This document shows positions 23,443 through 34,881 of a DNA stretch of 64,000 nucleotides, in pieces. The translations under genes were made by a program, and so were the position numbers. The stretch lies in assembly GCA_037179385.1 (NCBI GenBank), contig CM074193.1, positions 8,329,547-8,393,546 of the forward strand. The letters are read 5' to 3'. The first letter of the stretch is position 1. The number at the start of each line of letters is the position of its first letter. Below the pieces are notes generated by a model. It searched no databases. It was given only the letters and a program-made list of their open reading frames with translations, and had not been told where the DNA came from. The stretch is from Holothuria scabra (lineage: Eukaryota > Echinodermata > Holothuroidea > Aspidochirotida > Holothuriidae).

Positions 23443-24383
23443 GTAAGTTTGTCTATAATCAACAGAACCAGAGTTTTATACACATTCATACATTTTCGAA
23501 AAAGGTGGAAATGTTCAACTAATGTGATTTGCATAACTAGGTCGACGGGGTAGGGGTTGGGTTTGAAATCCTCCTCTCCTATTTGATTCAGTTGGAACCC
23601 TTTACCTCAATCTGGAGAATGTTGGTATCTCCAGTTCTACAGTCGGCGAACAAATTTTCCAAAGTCCTTTTGGTGACAGTTTGTTGAAATCTCGAGATTG
23701 TTTTTGTTCTTTTTTGCCAGTTTCAGCCTGGAAAACATTTAATTGAGTATTAATGCTGTTGTTACCGGCAAATTAGGACACTCATGACGTTTATATGTGT
23801 TCAGCATCATTAAAGTGGACCAATTGCATGATATCGTAACAAATTAAAGATAGTTACCCTATGCGTTTTACCACACGTAGAAATGATGTTTGACTAACGT
23901 ATTAACAATATTCACAAAATAATGGGGTATGAAAGGTTTAACATAACTCAGTGTCCTCAAACGTATGATTAGATGGAACCTCAGTCGACGACTGAATTGA
24001 CGGGGAATTACGAAAGAAATATGTGACGAAAATTATTGCCGCGGTTACATTGACGTAGCCTACGATTTTCCCTTTTTACTTAAAACAATAATGGTGACTT
24101 CATTAACATTATAATATTACCTTAGTGTAACATGATGATGGTAAAAAACTTTCTTTCATTAATCCAATTTCACTTTTGCTTTCAGTGCGAATAATAAGTC
24201 TAAATCACAACAAGTTAATGAATATTTTATGTTGTTTACACATCATTGCTGTATTTAACCACCCATGTAACGCATACGTATATTACTTAAAAAGGAATTT
24301 CAAGCGACCAGATGGTTTCGATAATAACAACACAATAAACTCTCAGATACTCGGTCAACTGCCCCTATTAACAACATGCATTC
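23443..24383. other. Gene-poor stretch after candidate exon
   Basis: AT-rich, no repeat family recognised. If the preceding exon is real, this is intron. Confidence 0.3.
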
Positions 24384-24786
24384 TTAAAGGGAAATATTGC
24401 CTTTAAAATGCACAAATATGGCATACAAAGAAAATTCTTAAAATCATTACTAAACTATTCAGCTTAACCAATGAACTGCAGCAATAGTTTTGCCTCCTCA
24501 AAATGTTATGCATTACAAGATATAACGGAAGTTGCATCATATGATGAGAATGAATTTTCACAAGAGTGCATGTTAATGGGGGCAGTTGACCGAGTTGAAT
24601 TTTGGAAAGTTTGGGTGAACAAATTACTTTTTTGTCACAAATAACCGAATTGCTTCCTGCAAGATCTTTATTTCTTGAAAAGAAAGCTACCGTAATGGTT
24701 TATTTTGAACTGTCTATCATTATGTATCTTTTACTATTGGATTAAAGAATATGGATATTTTAAGTAAAAAAATGTTTCCCCCTTTT
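24384..24786 (+). mobile_element. TTAA MITE, family D, copy 1 (diverged)
   Basis: Starts TTAAAGGGAAATATTGC and contains AAGTTTGGGTGAACAAATTA and TTTCTTGAAAAGAAAGCTAC, the hallmark phrases of the family. The right end is degraded to TGTTTCCCCCTTTTA. Confidence 0.75.
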
Positions 24787-25152
24787 ACATAGGAATACTA
24801 GGAATGGAAGGGAAGAATCGGAGACCGCAGTCATCTACCCTTGAGTTCGGACATAAACCTATTTCTCCGGAAGACTTTGGGGGTAACTTACACAGCAATC
24901 TGCTCATGGGGAATACACTTTTAACCCATTCAAAATGGCTAATCCTGTTTTCGAAAGTATGATAAAGTAGTCAAGTCTACTGAAATATCAATAACGGATG
25001 AAAGGATGGATTAGGGTCGAGCTCACTCCTGAGTTTCAAAATATGAATAAAAAATGACAAAATAGGGAAACGGGGAAAAAAGAAGGAAATGCAAAAAATG
25101 TCTCAATTGCTTACAAGAGGAATACAGGAAACTGAGGATGCTGCGTGTACAG

Positions 25153-25473
25153 TTAAAGGGAAATATTGTGTTTAAAATGATCCAACAAAGAGTTCAAAGA
25201 AAATGGCTCAGTCACTATCAAACAATTCAGTCTTCATCATAAACCCCAAGAACCATTGACGTTGCATCATTTGAAATGTTGAAAGTTTGGGTGAACAAAT
25301 TATTCTTGAGCAACAAACAACTGAATTTCTTTTTGTGGGGTTTTTTGTGGTTTTCTTGAAAAGAAGGCTACCATGATGCCTTATTTTTGATAATCTATCA
25401 ACCTGTGTCAATTAATATTAGTTAAAAAGGATGAATTTTTCTTGCAAAGAAAAAACACATTATTTCCCTTTAA
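25153..25473 (+). mobile_element. TTAA MITE, family D, copy 2 (best preserved)
   Basis: A 321 bp element from TTAAAGGGAAATATTGTG to CACATTATTTCCCTTTAA, with TTAA at each outer edge and inverted AGGGAAATA termini. The interior carries GAAAGTTTGGGTGAACAAAT and TTGAAAAGAAGGCTACCATG. No coding capacity. Confidence 0.85.
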
Positions 25474-26179
25474 TATGGGTGCTTCATACTTATTCCCCAT
25501 GGTTGGCGCGCTACATCACATGACCAAAATTAAATAGTCCAAGAACACGGTGGAGTATTTTTCTCGCTAAAATATAAAGAAGTGATTAGAGAGCAAACTT
25601 ACAGTGCATCGTAATAACCGATATGGCAAAACAGTTCAAGTTTGTATCATGAACGTGATATATACGGCACAGGAAATAATTTTCAACAATTTCACGTGGC
25701 GATTGACTGCACCCATCTTTGTTGAATGGCGGATATTGCTATAAAAGTAGATGTATATTCTAACTTTAAAAACGTGTTTAGCAATGAAACGCACATCATT
25801 CCCCTACTTTGTAAACACATTTAAATTCTAAACGTGTTTCACTATTAAACACTATGTTTCGCAATGGAATGTGGTCCAGAACAAAATGTTTAGGAATTAG
25901 ACATGAGTGTTTAGCATCTAAACAAGTTTTAAAAGTTGGGCGAAAAAGAATTCAGAAAAACGTTAAACTCCTAAACACCTTATTGAAAGTGTAAATCTAT
26001 ATATAATTACAGTTTTTAATCCACGGCCCGTTGATTATTCGTGTTCTAAATTATCGCTCATTGCCCATCGCACATTAAGTGGTCTGAATTCTCATTGATC
26101 GTGAAAGTTAGTATAGCGCCGTTTTGTGAGTTAGAACCTCAAATGCAGTTTGTTTAGTTTGATTATTCGATACCATTTC

Positions 26180-26605
26180 TAAAGCCCCGTCCCCACTATG
26201 CGACTCGATGCGACGCAACGCATTGCAACACGTTGCAAAGTGTGGAATGCTAATGCTTTGCAACTAGTTGCAAGCAGACGCGCAACCCAGTTTCATGCGA
26301 CCGGACATGCTCGGTCGCATGAGACTGAAATGTGCAACTAACAACAATCAGACAATGACGGACTTCTGGAAAGAAGCCCGCAAAGTTTAGTTAATCGAAA
26401 TGGACAAAACAAATTCCTGTTTCTTTAATGAAACGAGTATGTTAAAGGTCAGAATTTTGCGTGAGTCTCTTCATGGACCTGCGACATGTTGTATAGTGTG
26501 GACACAATGTTCTTAAAACTATAGTTAGTCACTCACCACGACAAGACAGTCAGATTGCAGTAAGTCCCGTCGCATACCGGTCACCGATAGTGTGGACAGG
26601 GCTCA
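26180..26605 (+). mobile_element. Family E, copy 2
   Basis: Starts TAAAGCCCCGTCCCCACTATG and ends TAGTGTGGACAGGGCTCA. It is inverted relative to copy 1 and lacks the nested 155 bp insert. A 10-bp perfect hairpin (CATGCGACCG, 8-base loop, CGGTCGCATG) lies at 26294-26321. Confidence 0.8.
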
Positions 26606-29600
26606 ATGAGTTCAGTGCATTCAGCAACATGCATCTTTCGCACAGCCCTAGATTGGTTATGCAATAGCAATGTAACTAACTTACGGAAAAGAGCTTTTTA
26701 CAAATTTCACCCTATCTGACTACCAATCACACAGCATTCATGAATTATGCATAAATCCATGACAGCTTTATTATGTGTTAGAAGTGTCTAAGTTCTAAAA
26801 GTGTCAGCTGAAGTATCTAAAAGTACCTCCTGAATGCAATTTTAACGATGGAAGGGGATGTTTTAAAGCAAAAATTCCAAGGGATCATTCATACAAGTGT
26901 TGCAATCATTCTACGTACCCGACTTACGCTTTAAAGAAACCAAAACAATCACCCTTCATGCCAAAAATCATTTCTTCGTTATAACTTAATGTAATTTTAT
27001 AAAGATATCACATTCTTCAGTAACCTCATCGGATGGTCCTGTTGCAAACTTTGTTAATTACCGTTAACATCGAACACTTCATTAAATAATCAATTATCAA
27101 TGGCGGCGACAGAATGTCAAAATGAAGAGGGGCGACAAGGGGGAAAGGGAAAATGTTGAGGGCAAAAGATTTCAAGGCGGCAGAGCGAACCGATCGCGAA
27201 GAGCGCGCTCCTGCCAGCGGAGTCCAGGGAGCTCTGGGGTTTTAGCATATCATTGGGTGAAAAGGAGAGGTATATTATGTATTTTTGGGTTGAAACAACT
27301 CCTTACTGACCTAACTTGGCGCAACCTGGGGGACAAGTAAAACCCCTGGGAGGGAAACGCTCCTTCATGCCCCGCATTCGTGTAGAGCCGTCATTGGAAA
27401 TTGTAAGAAAAATATCCTTAAAAAGGGACTTTCTGTGACCGGTGTCGGCCCTTTTGAAGGGAAATGTTGAGTAAGCCCCCTCCCTTGCATTTACACGTTT
27501 TTTGCAACCTAAGTATTATAAACACAGAATAATAAATGGTTTAAAGTAAGTACTTTGGATGTAGGTTCAGCTTTTGTTTCAACAAATACCTTAACGATAT
27601 CGCAAGGGCATTTTCTTAGGCCAACTTTTAATTTCTTAAGTGTTATCTGTTGGCCCAGACTTCAAAAATTTAAACCATACACCCCGGCAAATGCATATTA
27701 TAATGTTTAGTATTTCGGAGGTACAGCTGTTGCTGATGGGCATTATTGTTGCTGCTGGGTTTAAGGGTATTTCATTGCATGTTACGGTACATTGGTGAAT
27801 GTAAATGAAAAAATGCTTTATTATGCAATACTGCCAGAGTTTCGGGGGTTAATCCTGGACACCAACTCGCCCTTCGCACTTCGTGACAACATTTTCCTTC
27901 CTAATAAGGACATTTACTTGGATTAACTGTTGAGTTTACCTTGATTATGCCGCGGCAATGTTGAAGTCCTAAGATAAGACTATTGAAAATACTTTGTTCT
28001 TTATCCAGCGTGTGATATGTAAAAATAGTCTCCAAGAATTATATGCTGACAAATTTTCTGAAAGAAAACATTCTTTTTTTCTTTTTTTTTATTAATGTAC
28101 CGCGCAGTAAAGCCATAAGTTTTCGCAAGTCACTTAAATTATGCTATTACATAACACGTAATGGATTTACGCTTATGCTTTAAAAACACGGTATGCATAA
28201 CTTTATTACAATTTATGTGTGACACTAAAGATACGATACTGAACGAGTCATTGTTGACAATGTCATATCGAAGCTCTAATCAATTTGTTTGACGTAATCA
28301 CTCAAAGCAAGTGAGACTATGATGACGTCAGGATACGCGTACTAGACAGAAAACGTATTGTTTGCTTTAATATTTACACAGAGTGTTGGCGAAACGAAAA
28401 ACCTATGGGAGATTTGGAGAGCCAGGTTTGGGAACTTTTGAAAACGAAAAATTTGCCGTTATCTAGCTTTCAAGGCAAAAGCATATAAAATCTTAAAACT
28501 TTGTAAATTCCATGCTTATATTGGAGTGTGCTAAATAATAATTTGAGGTTTTGCTGGCCTGTAGAAGGTAAAAACATATGCATCATAAAGTTTCCGCGCT
28601 GTATGAAACCTGCATATTTGTCAATACCAATTGCTGTTGCAGTTAATTGTGACGTACTAATTTCAAAAGGTACGTTTTTTGACAAAACGTTTTCTGGGCG
28701 AGTAGTTGAGGATATTTGTCGGCAGGGTAACGATGGGGACATATTCCATAATATAGTCCTCCTTCTTCAAATATGAATATATTGTATAAAAATTTACGGC
28801 ATTGAATTTAAGAAGTCTTTTTGGATGAAAACACGATTAGATCTATTTTAAATACCAGTTTACGTAGGTCAAGATAAGCTACAGACTTTAAAGACCCTTT
28901 TTCTTTGACGTGAAGGGTAAATTGCCAAATATGCATGGCAGAGAATATGACGCTAGTGTCTTTCATGGGGAAAAGAGTTACAACAGAAAATAAAAAAGCG
29001 ATTTAAAAAATGACAAATTGTAAATAGGAAAGCACTGACGGGAAAGCATCAGTAAAACGTTCAAGCAAACGAACGGGTCATCATACCAGTAATCGAACCC
29101 CTTCCTTTTATGACGTCAAACTTAAGATATTCAGCAAGGAGTTTTTACTCAGGCTTCAACTCCAAGCAACGCTCTCGCAAACTTTCCAAATTCGATGATG
29201 ACGGGCTGGGTAGATGTAACTGCGGATGATACACACGCAGTGAGCTCACTATTCCATAAAATCAATATTTTAGTTTCTCAGAAAATTGGTTAACAGTTCA
29301 ATTGGAAACACGACAAAGCGCTGATTATTATTTTTTCATTGCAATATTTGCTACCGGCAAAGATTACTATTAACTACAGTGTCATAATTTCTGTGACTTG
29401 TGGGCTAAGTTAAACGTATGCTAACAGAGACGTGTGAAGACACATAAATGGTCTTTCAAGTTGAAAAACGCAATACTAAGGTGGTCTGATCACATAGGCT
29501 GCGTATAACCTCCAATTATGTTACACTCACTTACAAATACAACCGCGTCATCTCTGTTTAACAGAAATATACGGCAAGTTGGTGACTAAACCAACCGGGA

Positions 29601-30626
29601 AGAGAAAATGACTGAAGCTTTTACCTAGTTAGCTTAGAATGCCTATACCGCCTCTGACAGATGGACCTATTGGTTTCCCATTCCGAGTTATGCTTTACTT
29701 TTTCGAGATATTATTTATAATTTTCAGCTTTCTTGATTAATCTGTTTTAGTTATTGACTTAGTTTTTAAAATGCTGAAACGGTGACCGCTAATTGGACTT
29801 GGAGCCTGTTTTAACTATACATAGCCCGATATACACGGTACCGCTAACCCGGTTCGCCGATATTATTAGTTCCCAAGGAAGATACTAATAAGTAATAACC
29901 ATGCAAAATAAAATAAATGTGAAGGTAGCAACACAATTGAAGCAATCAATCTTAACGATGTCAAGGAACGTATACAAATTTTCAGGTGCTACAAAAATTG
30001 CCGCCTCTTCTCTACTAAATGATTATCAAAAAACCTCCCGATAATAAAAACAATAACCAAAACAATAAATAAAAATGAACGCAAAGTTTCCAAAAACACA
30101 CAAAAAAATATATATATATTGTACCTTTTTGAGAATGGCTTAAAAATTCTGGAGCCTTACCTGATGATCAGAATCCTTTGTTCTCTCCTTTTAGTAGCTC
30201 AGTGACCATTTTACAAGGTGGCGTTGAGGAAGCGGCAAAGTAGTCGTTTAGCTCTGTATGATGTAGTGAACAATGAAATAATTAGTAATCACTACACTTG
30301 GTTTCAAAATCAGGTCAAATATGAAAGAGTTAGTCAACTTACGTTAGTTTCTATAAGGAAGACCCTCTTGAGCTAAGCAGATCACTGCATTGGCCATTCA
30401 ATGTATATAAACAGTATAAACAATAAATATTCCAAATGGACTCCACCCTATCGTGGTCCTTTGGGGTGTGGCCCTTCTGGACAGTTTTCGTGGTTTCGTT
30501 GGGGAATGTTCGAGTTTTCTTTGAAACGTCTGATAGACTGTGACAAGTTTGGTTCGTTAAGTTCATTTGGGAAGATAAAGGCCAAATCTCTCTTCACGAC
30601 AGACAGCTCCAAGTCTCCTAATTTAC
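26606..30626. other. Gene-poor, unassigned
   Basis: Four kilobases with no identifiable repeat family or exon. A GC-richer patch at about 27120-27340 is open for 72 codons but is repetitive in Arg/Gly/Lys and matches nothing I know. A short direct repeat and AT microsatellite lie near 30110. Confidence 0.3.
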
Positions 30627-30975
30627 TTATAGGGAAACACTGCATTTGTTTTACAAAGAAATTTCATCCTTTTAAAACCAATATTTATTGGCAAAGAGTG
30701 ATAAATAATTGCAAACCAGGCAGCATAGTAACCTTTTTCAAGAAATGCTCTCAGAAAGAAAGTCATGTAGTTGTAAGTTGTTCAAGAATAATTTGTTCAC
30801 CCAAACTTTCACTTTTCAAAAGATGCAACTTCCTTAACTCTTCTTAAGCATAACATTTTTAGGAGATGGAGCTACTACTGGGGTTTATTATTGACACTGA
30901 ATGATTTGGTAATGACTTGAGCTAGTTACTTTTAATGCTATGTTGGAGCCTTTTTAACGCAATATTTCCCTTTAA
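30627..30975 (-). mobile_element. TTAA MITE, family D, copy 3
   Basis: Inverted relative to copy 2. It starts TTATAGGGAAACACTGC and ends GCAATATTTCCCTTTAA. The hallmark phrases appear as GGTAACCTTTTTCAAGAAAT-like and ATTTGTTCACCCAAACTTTC. A 148-codon open frame starting at 30401 crosses this copy and is not a gene. Confidence 0.82.
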
Positions 30976-31004
30976 GACTTCCCATCACAACGGTCTGACG
31001 GTCC

Positions 31005-31215
31005 TAATCACAATCTCAGTTTCTTGCTTCATGGGTGAGCATTTAAAACCCAATGTGAACCAGAACAGTCTCAGTATAGTACATGGTTTGTAATATAAAC
31101 TATAGTTCTTTGCATTTGAATTTGAGTTTTCTGTCAATCAAAGAGGCTGTATCAAATGAGAATTTTTGCAGTTAGTTTTCTGTAGATTTCAAACATTGTA
31201 GTGAGAATTGAATTT
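31005..31215 (+). repeat. Family B, copy 3
   Basis: Shares CACAATCTCAGTTTCTTGCT, GAACAGTCTCAGTATAGTAC, TTCTGTCAATCAAAGAGGCT and GTAGTGAGAATTGA with copy 1. Confidence 0.7.
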
Positions 31216-32495
31216 TAAGTATCGCTTTCTTTCTTTCTTGTTTTTTTTTTTCGGCCTTGATGTGTGATAGTTTTCTCCACCTTTGACTTCTTCAGTTAGT
31301 TATCCCGCCAACTTTCAGACAAAGATTTTTTATTTCCTTAGTTTAAACAGATAAGCATCTGACTTCACTCTTAACTGCTTACCTTTCGCCCCTCTGTACA
31401 GATGTAAACTATACAAAGTAATATTGGATACTGATCAGGAAGTATTAATTAAAAGAGCGCCTCGCCTTTCGCCAAAATAGGGATGTTTTCTGACTATTTT
31501 GCGGTCACTAAATTGACCGTCAATATTTGCATAATGACCCATTTTATCACCACCTATACTAAATCTAACAATGGTAAGCTTTTTTGCTTCTTTATTGTTG
31601 GCACAACGACTTTGTAAACAAAGAGCGAGACAAACTGAAAATTGGAAAATTGTTTTCTTAGCGTTTCTGTCCGTTTTAGTTATCCTGGTGTTATTTGCAG
31701 AAAGGAGCTGGTAAAAACCCCGTCCGCTTCAAAGTTATTAGCTCCAATGTGTTTTTCAGCTCATCAAAATCTCAAAATCTGTGTACCTGGCGTTTACAGG
31801 GAGTTTTAATCGGAAGGTGCATAGTTTGCTTGTTCCTTGCCCTCGAACAGGGTTATAAAAGCATGGGCCTTTGAAAAATTTCGCTTTAGGAAGAGGTTTG
31901 TGATGCAACATGGAGTGCTTAATTAACACATTCTGAGTTTACTCCCATGATGACCGATAAAAAGGCCGGGCGTCTGTTTCGCCAGCGCTACGTTCTGCAA
32001 CTGTCCTGTAAAATATGCAAAGCCTTAATTGTTCAAAAGAACCGTTTATATTCTCTGGCGTAAAACCAAAAGGTAGACCCAGTATTCCCCTATGAAATAA
32101 GTTCTGCTTCTCAAAGGGGCAACATACGAAGGGGGTCAACAAGTCAACATGAACAGTCGCGTAAGTTACGTCATGATAAACATGAGTCATGCACAGAAAA
32201 TATAAACTGGGTCACTATGGGCACAACTTGACTCAAGTTTCGGATAGTGGCTCACCTATTATTTCCTGTGTGTTTGAATTTGTAAGTGATTGAAAAGTGT
32301 AGATCTCAAAGGATTTTAGCCTAAAGGATGGACAGAATGATAAGAATGAGTCTCGTCCATCACTAGGGCAAGGAATAATCCGTATACTAGTGTATACAAG
32401 ATCCGGAGAAGGCGTTCAGTGCCTCTGATGCTCTAGCAATCGTCCCTTTTCTGTCATGTATTGACTAATTGCAAGTTGGCAAAGTATCTTATGTG
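31216..32495. other. Gene-poor, unassigned
   Basis: Contains a CTTT microsatellite and T run at about 31227-31252. No exon or bounded repeat seen. Confidence 0.3.
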
Positions 32496-32668
32496 AAAAT
32501 TTGGGTTGATGCGCACTTTTTAAGAAGGTATTTCTTGATTGGATGTTGCCATTGTATTGTATCAATTGTATTCTTTGTTCGGGATAGGAATTAGGTAAGG
32601 GATTAGGGCTATCGTTAGCCAGTAAGGAAATTTCTTGTTAAACAGTACGCATTGCCCCGAAAATTTGA
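32496..32668. mobile_element. Family I MITE, copy 2
   Basis: Shares TTCTTGATTGGATGTTGCCA, TTGTTCGGGATAGGAATTAG and TTTCTTGTTAAACAGTACGC with 21380-21540, including the inverted ends. It lacks the tandem end duplication of copy 1. Confidence 0.72.
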
Positions 32669-34645
32669 CAAGTTTGGCATAGTGACGAATGCAATTTTGC
32701 CCAAATCTGTTTACCTCAGCATTTTAAATTGGAACCACTTTGTAATATACATTTTCTACAATTCTAGACATAAAAACAATGAATAAGGCAAAATTTCTCC
32801 AACTTAAATAACCGGCATTCGTCTCTATGCGAAACGGAAAATCCAAAGACTCGGAAAGGGGACGTAATGATTGCTAAATAGTTTCGTGCTCCCTTCTGGT
32901 GAAATACTAACCATACCCGTGAAATGGCTGGAAGCAATACTCACATTCATTTGTAATTCTGTTTTCCCCCTATGTTTGCTATTACTAACAGGGTGCGACT
33001 AAGTCCGGATTTGTTTCGAAAACTTTTCAACTTGACAAAAATGGTAAGTTATTTCAGGAATTAAGAAGACCCTCACAATGTTTCTGTTTTACTCAATCAA
33101 AAAAGTTCCTGTTCCTTTTTCACAAATTTCAAGTAAGCTATAGTTTCCCTATTTTATATACCAACCATTATTTCCTCAAACGACCAATAAACGTAATAAT
33201 AATTCCAGTCTACATCATTCAGATGACGCCGTACCGGCAGACGCAGCGACTAAAAGAGTTACCTCTCGGTGTTGCTTTAATGACTTCATTTTGTTATGTA
33301 ATTGTGAATTTCCCCAGACTAGGCACTTCCAACTCTCCTACATCCAACATATCCCGAGCCGTGTGCAGACAAAAACTATTTTATCCCTGTGAGTGTACAT
33401 GGCTCTACTGTACTTTGCGTACTGTGCATGCGCTGTTATGTGAGTTACTCCGAACGCATTTTGTTATTTTCATGCCAAATATTACAAATTACTTTTATTT
33501 CATTAATTTTGCAACAATTTTTGATCTCGTTCCAGAAGGCAAATATTGAGCATTAAAACGACGAGCCAAGCACCGACGTTTTGTAAGTGCGGGCATGGAG
33601 GATGGGGAGGAGGTATTGGGTAAATGAGGCCGAAAGAAAATCTTGGGAAAGAAGTAAAGTGCAAAGCATAGCGGTAAACTAGCGCAAAGATCGCTAGAGG
33701 GTGAGGTCCAGTAGAAAGCATAGGGACAATTGTAGAGCCTTTTCATCGAAGCCCTCGAAAACTCTGAGGTTTTAACATCACACCTAGGTACATTTGAATT
33801 CATTATTAAATACACTCGCAATAAAGTTCACGGAATATTTACGGCTGGTTCCCTTAATTTGCTTCTTGTAAAAAAGCGAGTAATCAAACGCTCGGAAGTC
33901 ACTCTGACGCACCAATGACGTATGCAGATGAGATGCATTTAGATGAATTATTTGTGCACAATGGAGTAGTTAAACCAGGGAACTAACAGCTCCCTTGTTA
34001 AAACATTGAAGTAATGTCAGAGCACCTCCCTGGAGACTTTCAACACAAAGATAACCACGTTCAGATTTTCAGTTATATAAAGGTGTAGAGAGATTACTGA
34101 TTTTGTTCAATGAAATTGCATTGAACGTATTAGACAGCCGTCAACTGATAAATGTAGTTTAAGAAGATTTTATGACTGTTCTTTGGGGACATTTTGAATA
34201 ATAAAGGATGAAAACATTTGCCCTTGAACTTTTTTATCAAATTCATGGTTTCTTGAAAGGAGAAGTATCTGTCCAAAGTAACTAGGCAAGAAACGGACAA
34301 TTCACACAGCATTAGCCTTTTACAGGCTTCCACTAGGGAATTAGCCATGGGAAAGGGGAAATGTACAATTTCTGTGAAAAAGAAGAGATGTTATTGAATA
34401 ATTTTTGGAGCGCTAATCTTTATGATGGGAACTTCACAGGTCGCCGAGGTGAGGGCTTGGAGACCTGGCCTTCATGTTAATAATGATTTTGGGTAGAAAA
34501 TTGCTATACCACAGGAGTCGCATTGAAACTTGAAAGAGAAACGAACCAAGCAATGGGTGTAACTATTTAAAATGGGAGTGCCCCAAAAATATATAGAATA
34601 AAAAGGTACAGAAAAATATTTCCTGAGTAGTAAACGTTACGTCTT
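32669..34645. other. Gene-poor, unassigned
   Basis: No exon recognised. An imperfect GGGA...CTCCC palindrome flanked by TTAAAC and GTTAAAA lies near 33970-34001, related to the perfect one at 56630-56655. Confidence 0.3.
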
Positions 34646-34682
34646 AAAAAAAAACACTTTTTTTAAAATACTCCCGACTATC

Positions 34683-34804
34683 TGGCAAAGAGCCATTCGG
34701 CAAAACCGAATTTTAAACTGCTTCCCAAAGAAGCTATTACGTCCACTGAAGGACAATACGTGACCAACCTCACGACCCACAGACCATTACCAACATTGGT
34801 CTGT
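34683..34804 (-). other. Six tiled hairpins downstream of a U2-like head
   Basis: Six inverted repeats lie almost end to end: 34779-34804 (ACAGACCA arms, 8 bp), 34759-34774 (CGTGA arms), 34735-34758 (TATTGTCC on minus, with a 2-base bulge), 34720-34734 (GCTTC arms), 34695-34711 (ATTCGG arms) and 34683-34695 (TGGC arms). Such tiling strongly suggests a structured RNA or its DNA relic. Together with the U2-like segment the unit is about 200 bases, near U2 snRNA length, but the hairpins are not the U2 3' domain and no canonical Sm site (AUUUUUG) is present. A run of nine T on the minus strand at 34646-34654 follows and could stop RNA polymerase III. Confidence 0.6.
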
Positions 34805-34830
34805 CATGTATGACTCCTTTCTAGACTGGA

Positions 34831-34881
34831 TGAAAAGAGCAAATACTACACATGATCTTAGCCAAAAGGCCGAGAAGCGAT
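34831..34881 (-). pseudogene. U2 snRNA 5' domain (stem I and branch-site recognition region)
   Basis: The minus strand begins ATCGCTTCTCGGCCTTTTGG then CTAAGATCATGTGTAGTATT, which matches metazoan U2 snRNA from its first base through the branch-point recognition sequence GTGTAGTA. It continues TGCTCTTTTCA against U2 TGTTCTTATCA, about four mismatches in 51 bases. The similarity stops sharply at about 34831; stem IIa, the Sm site and the 3' domain of U2 are all absent. It could be a chimeric retropseudogene, a U2-headed SINE, or a U2 gene cut by a target-specific insertion. No U2-type upstream promoter element was recognised. Confidence 0.8.

Noticed and set aside
30401..30847. 148-codon open frame
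   Set aside because: Its second half is an inverted family D MITE; no domain or codon signal.
33223..33549. 108-codon open frame on both strands
   Set aside because: No recognisable domain; overlapping opposite-strand frames of equal length suggest chance.
34681..34881. Functional U2 snRNA gene
   Set aside because: Similarity ends after about 51 bases; Sm site, stem II and 3' domain are absent and no snRNA promoter was recognised.
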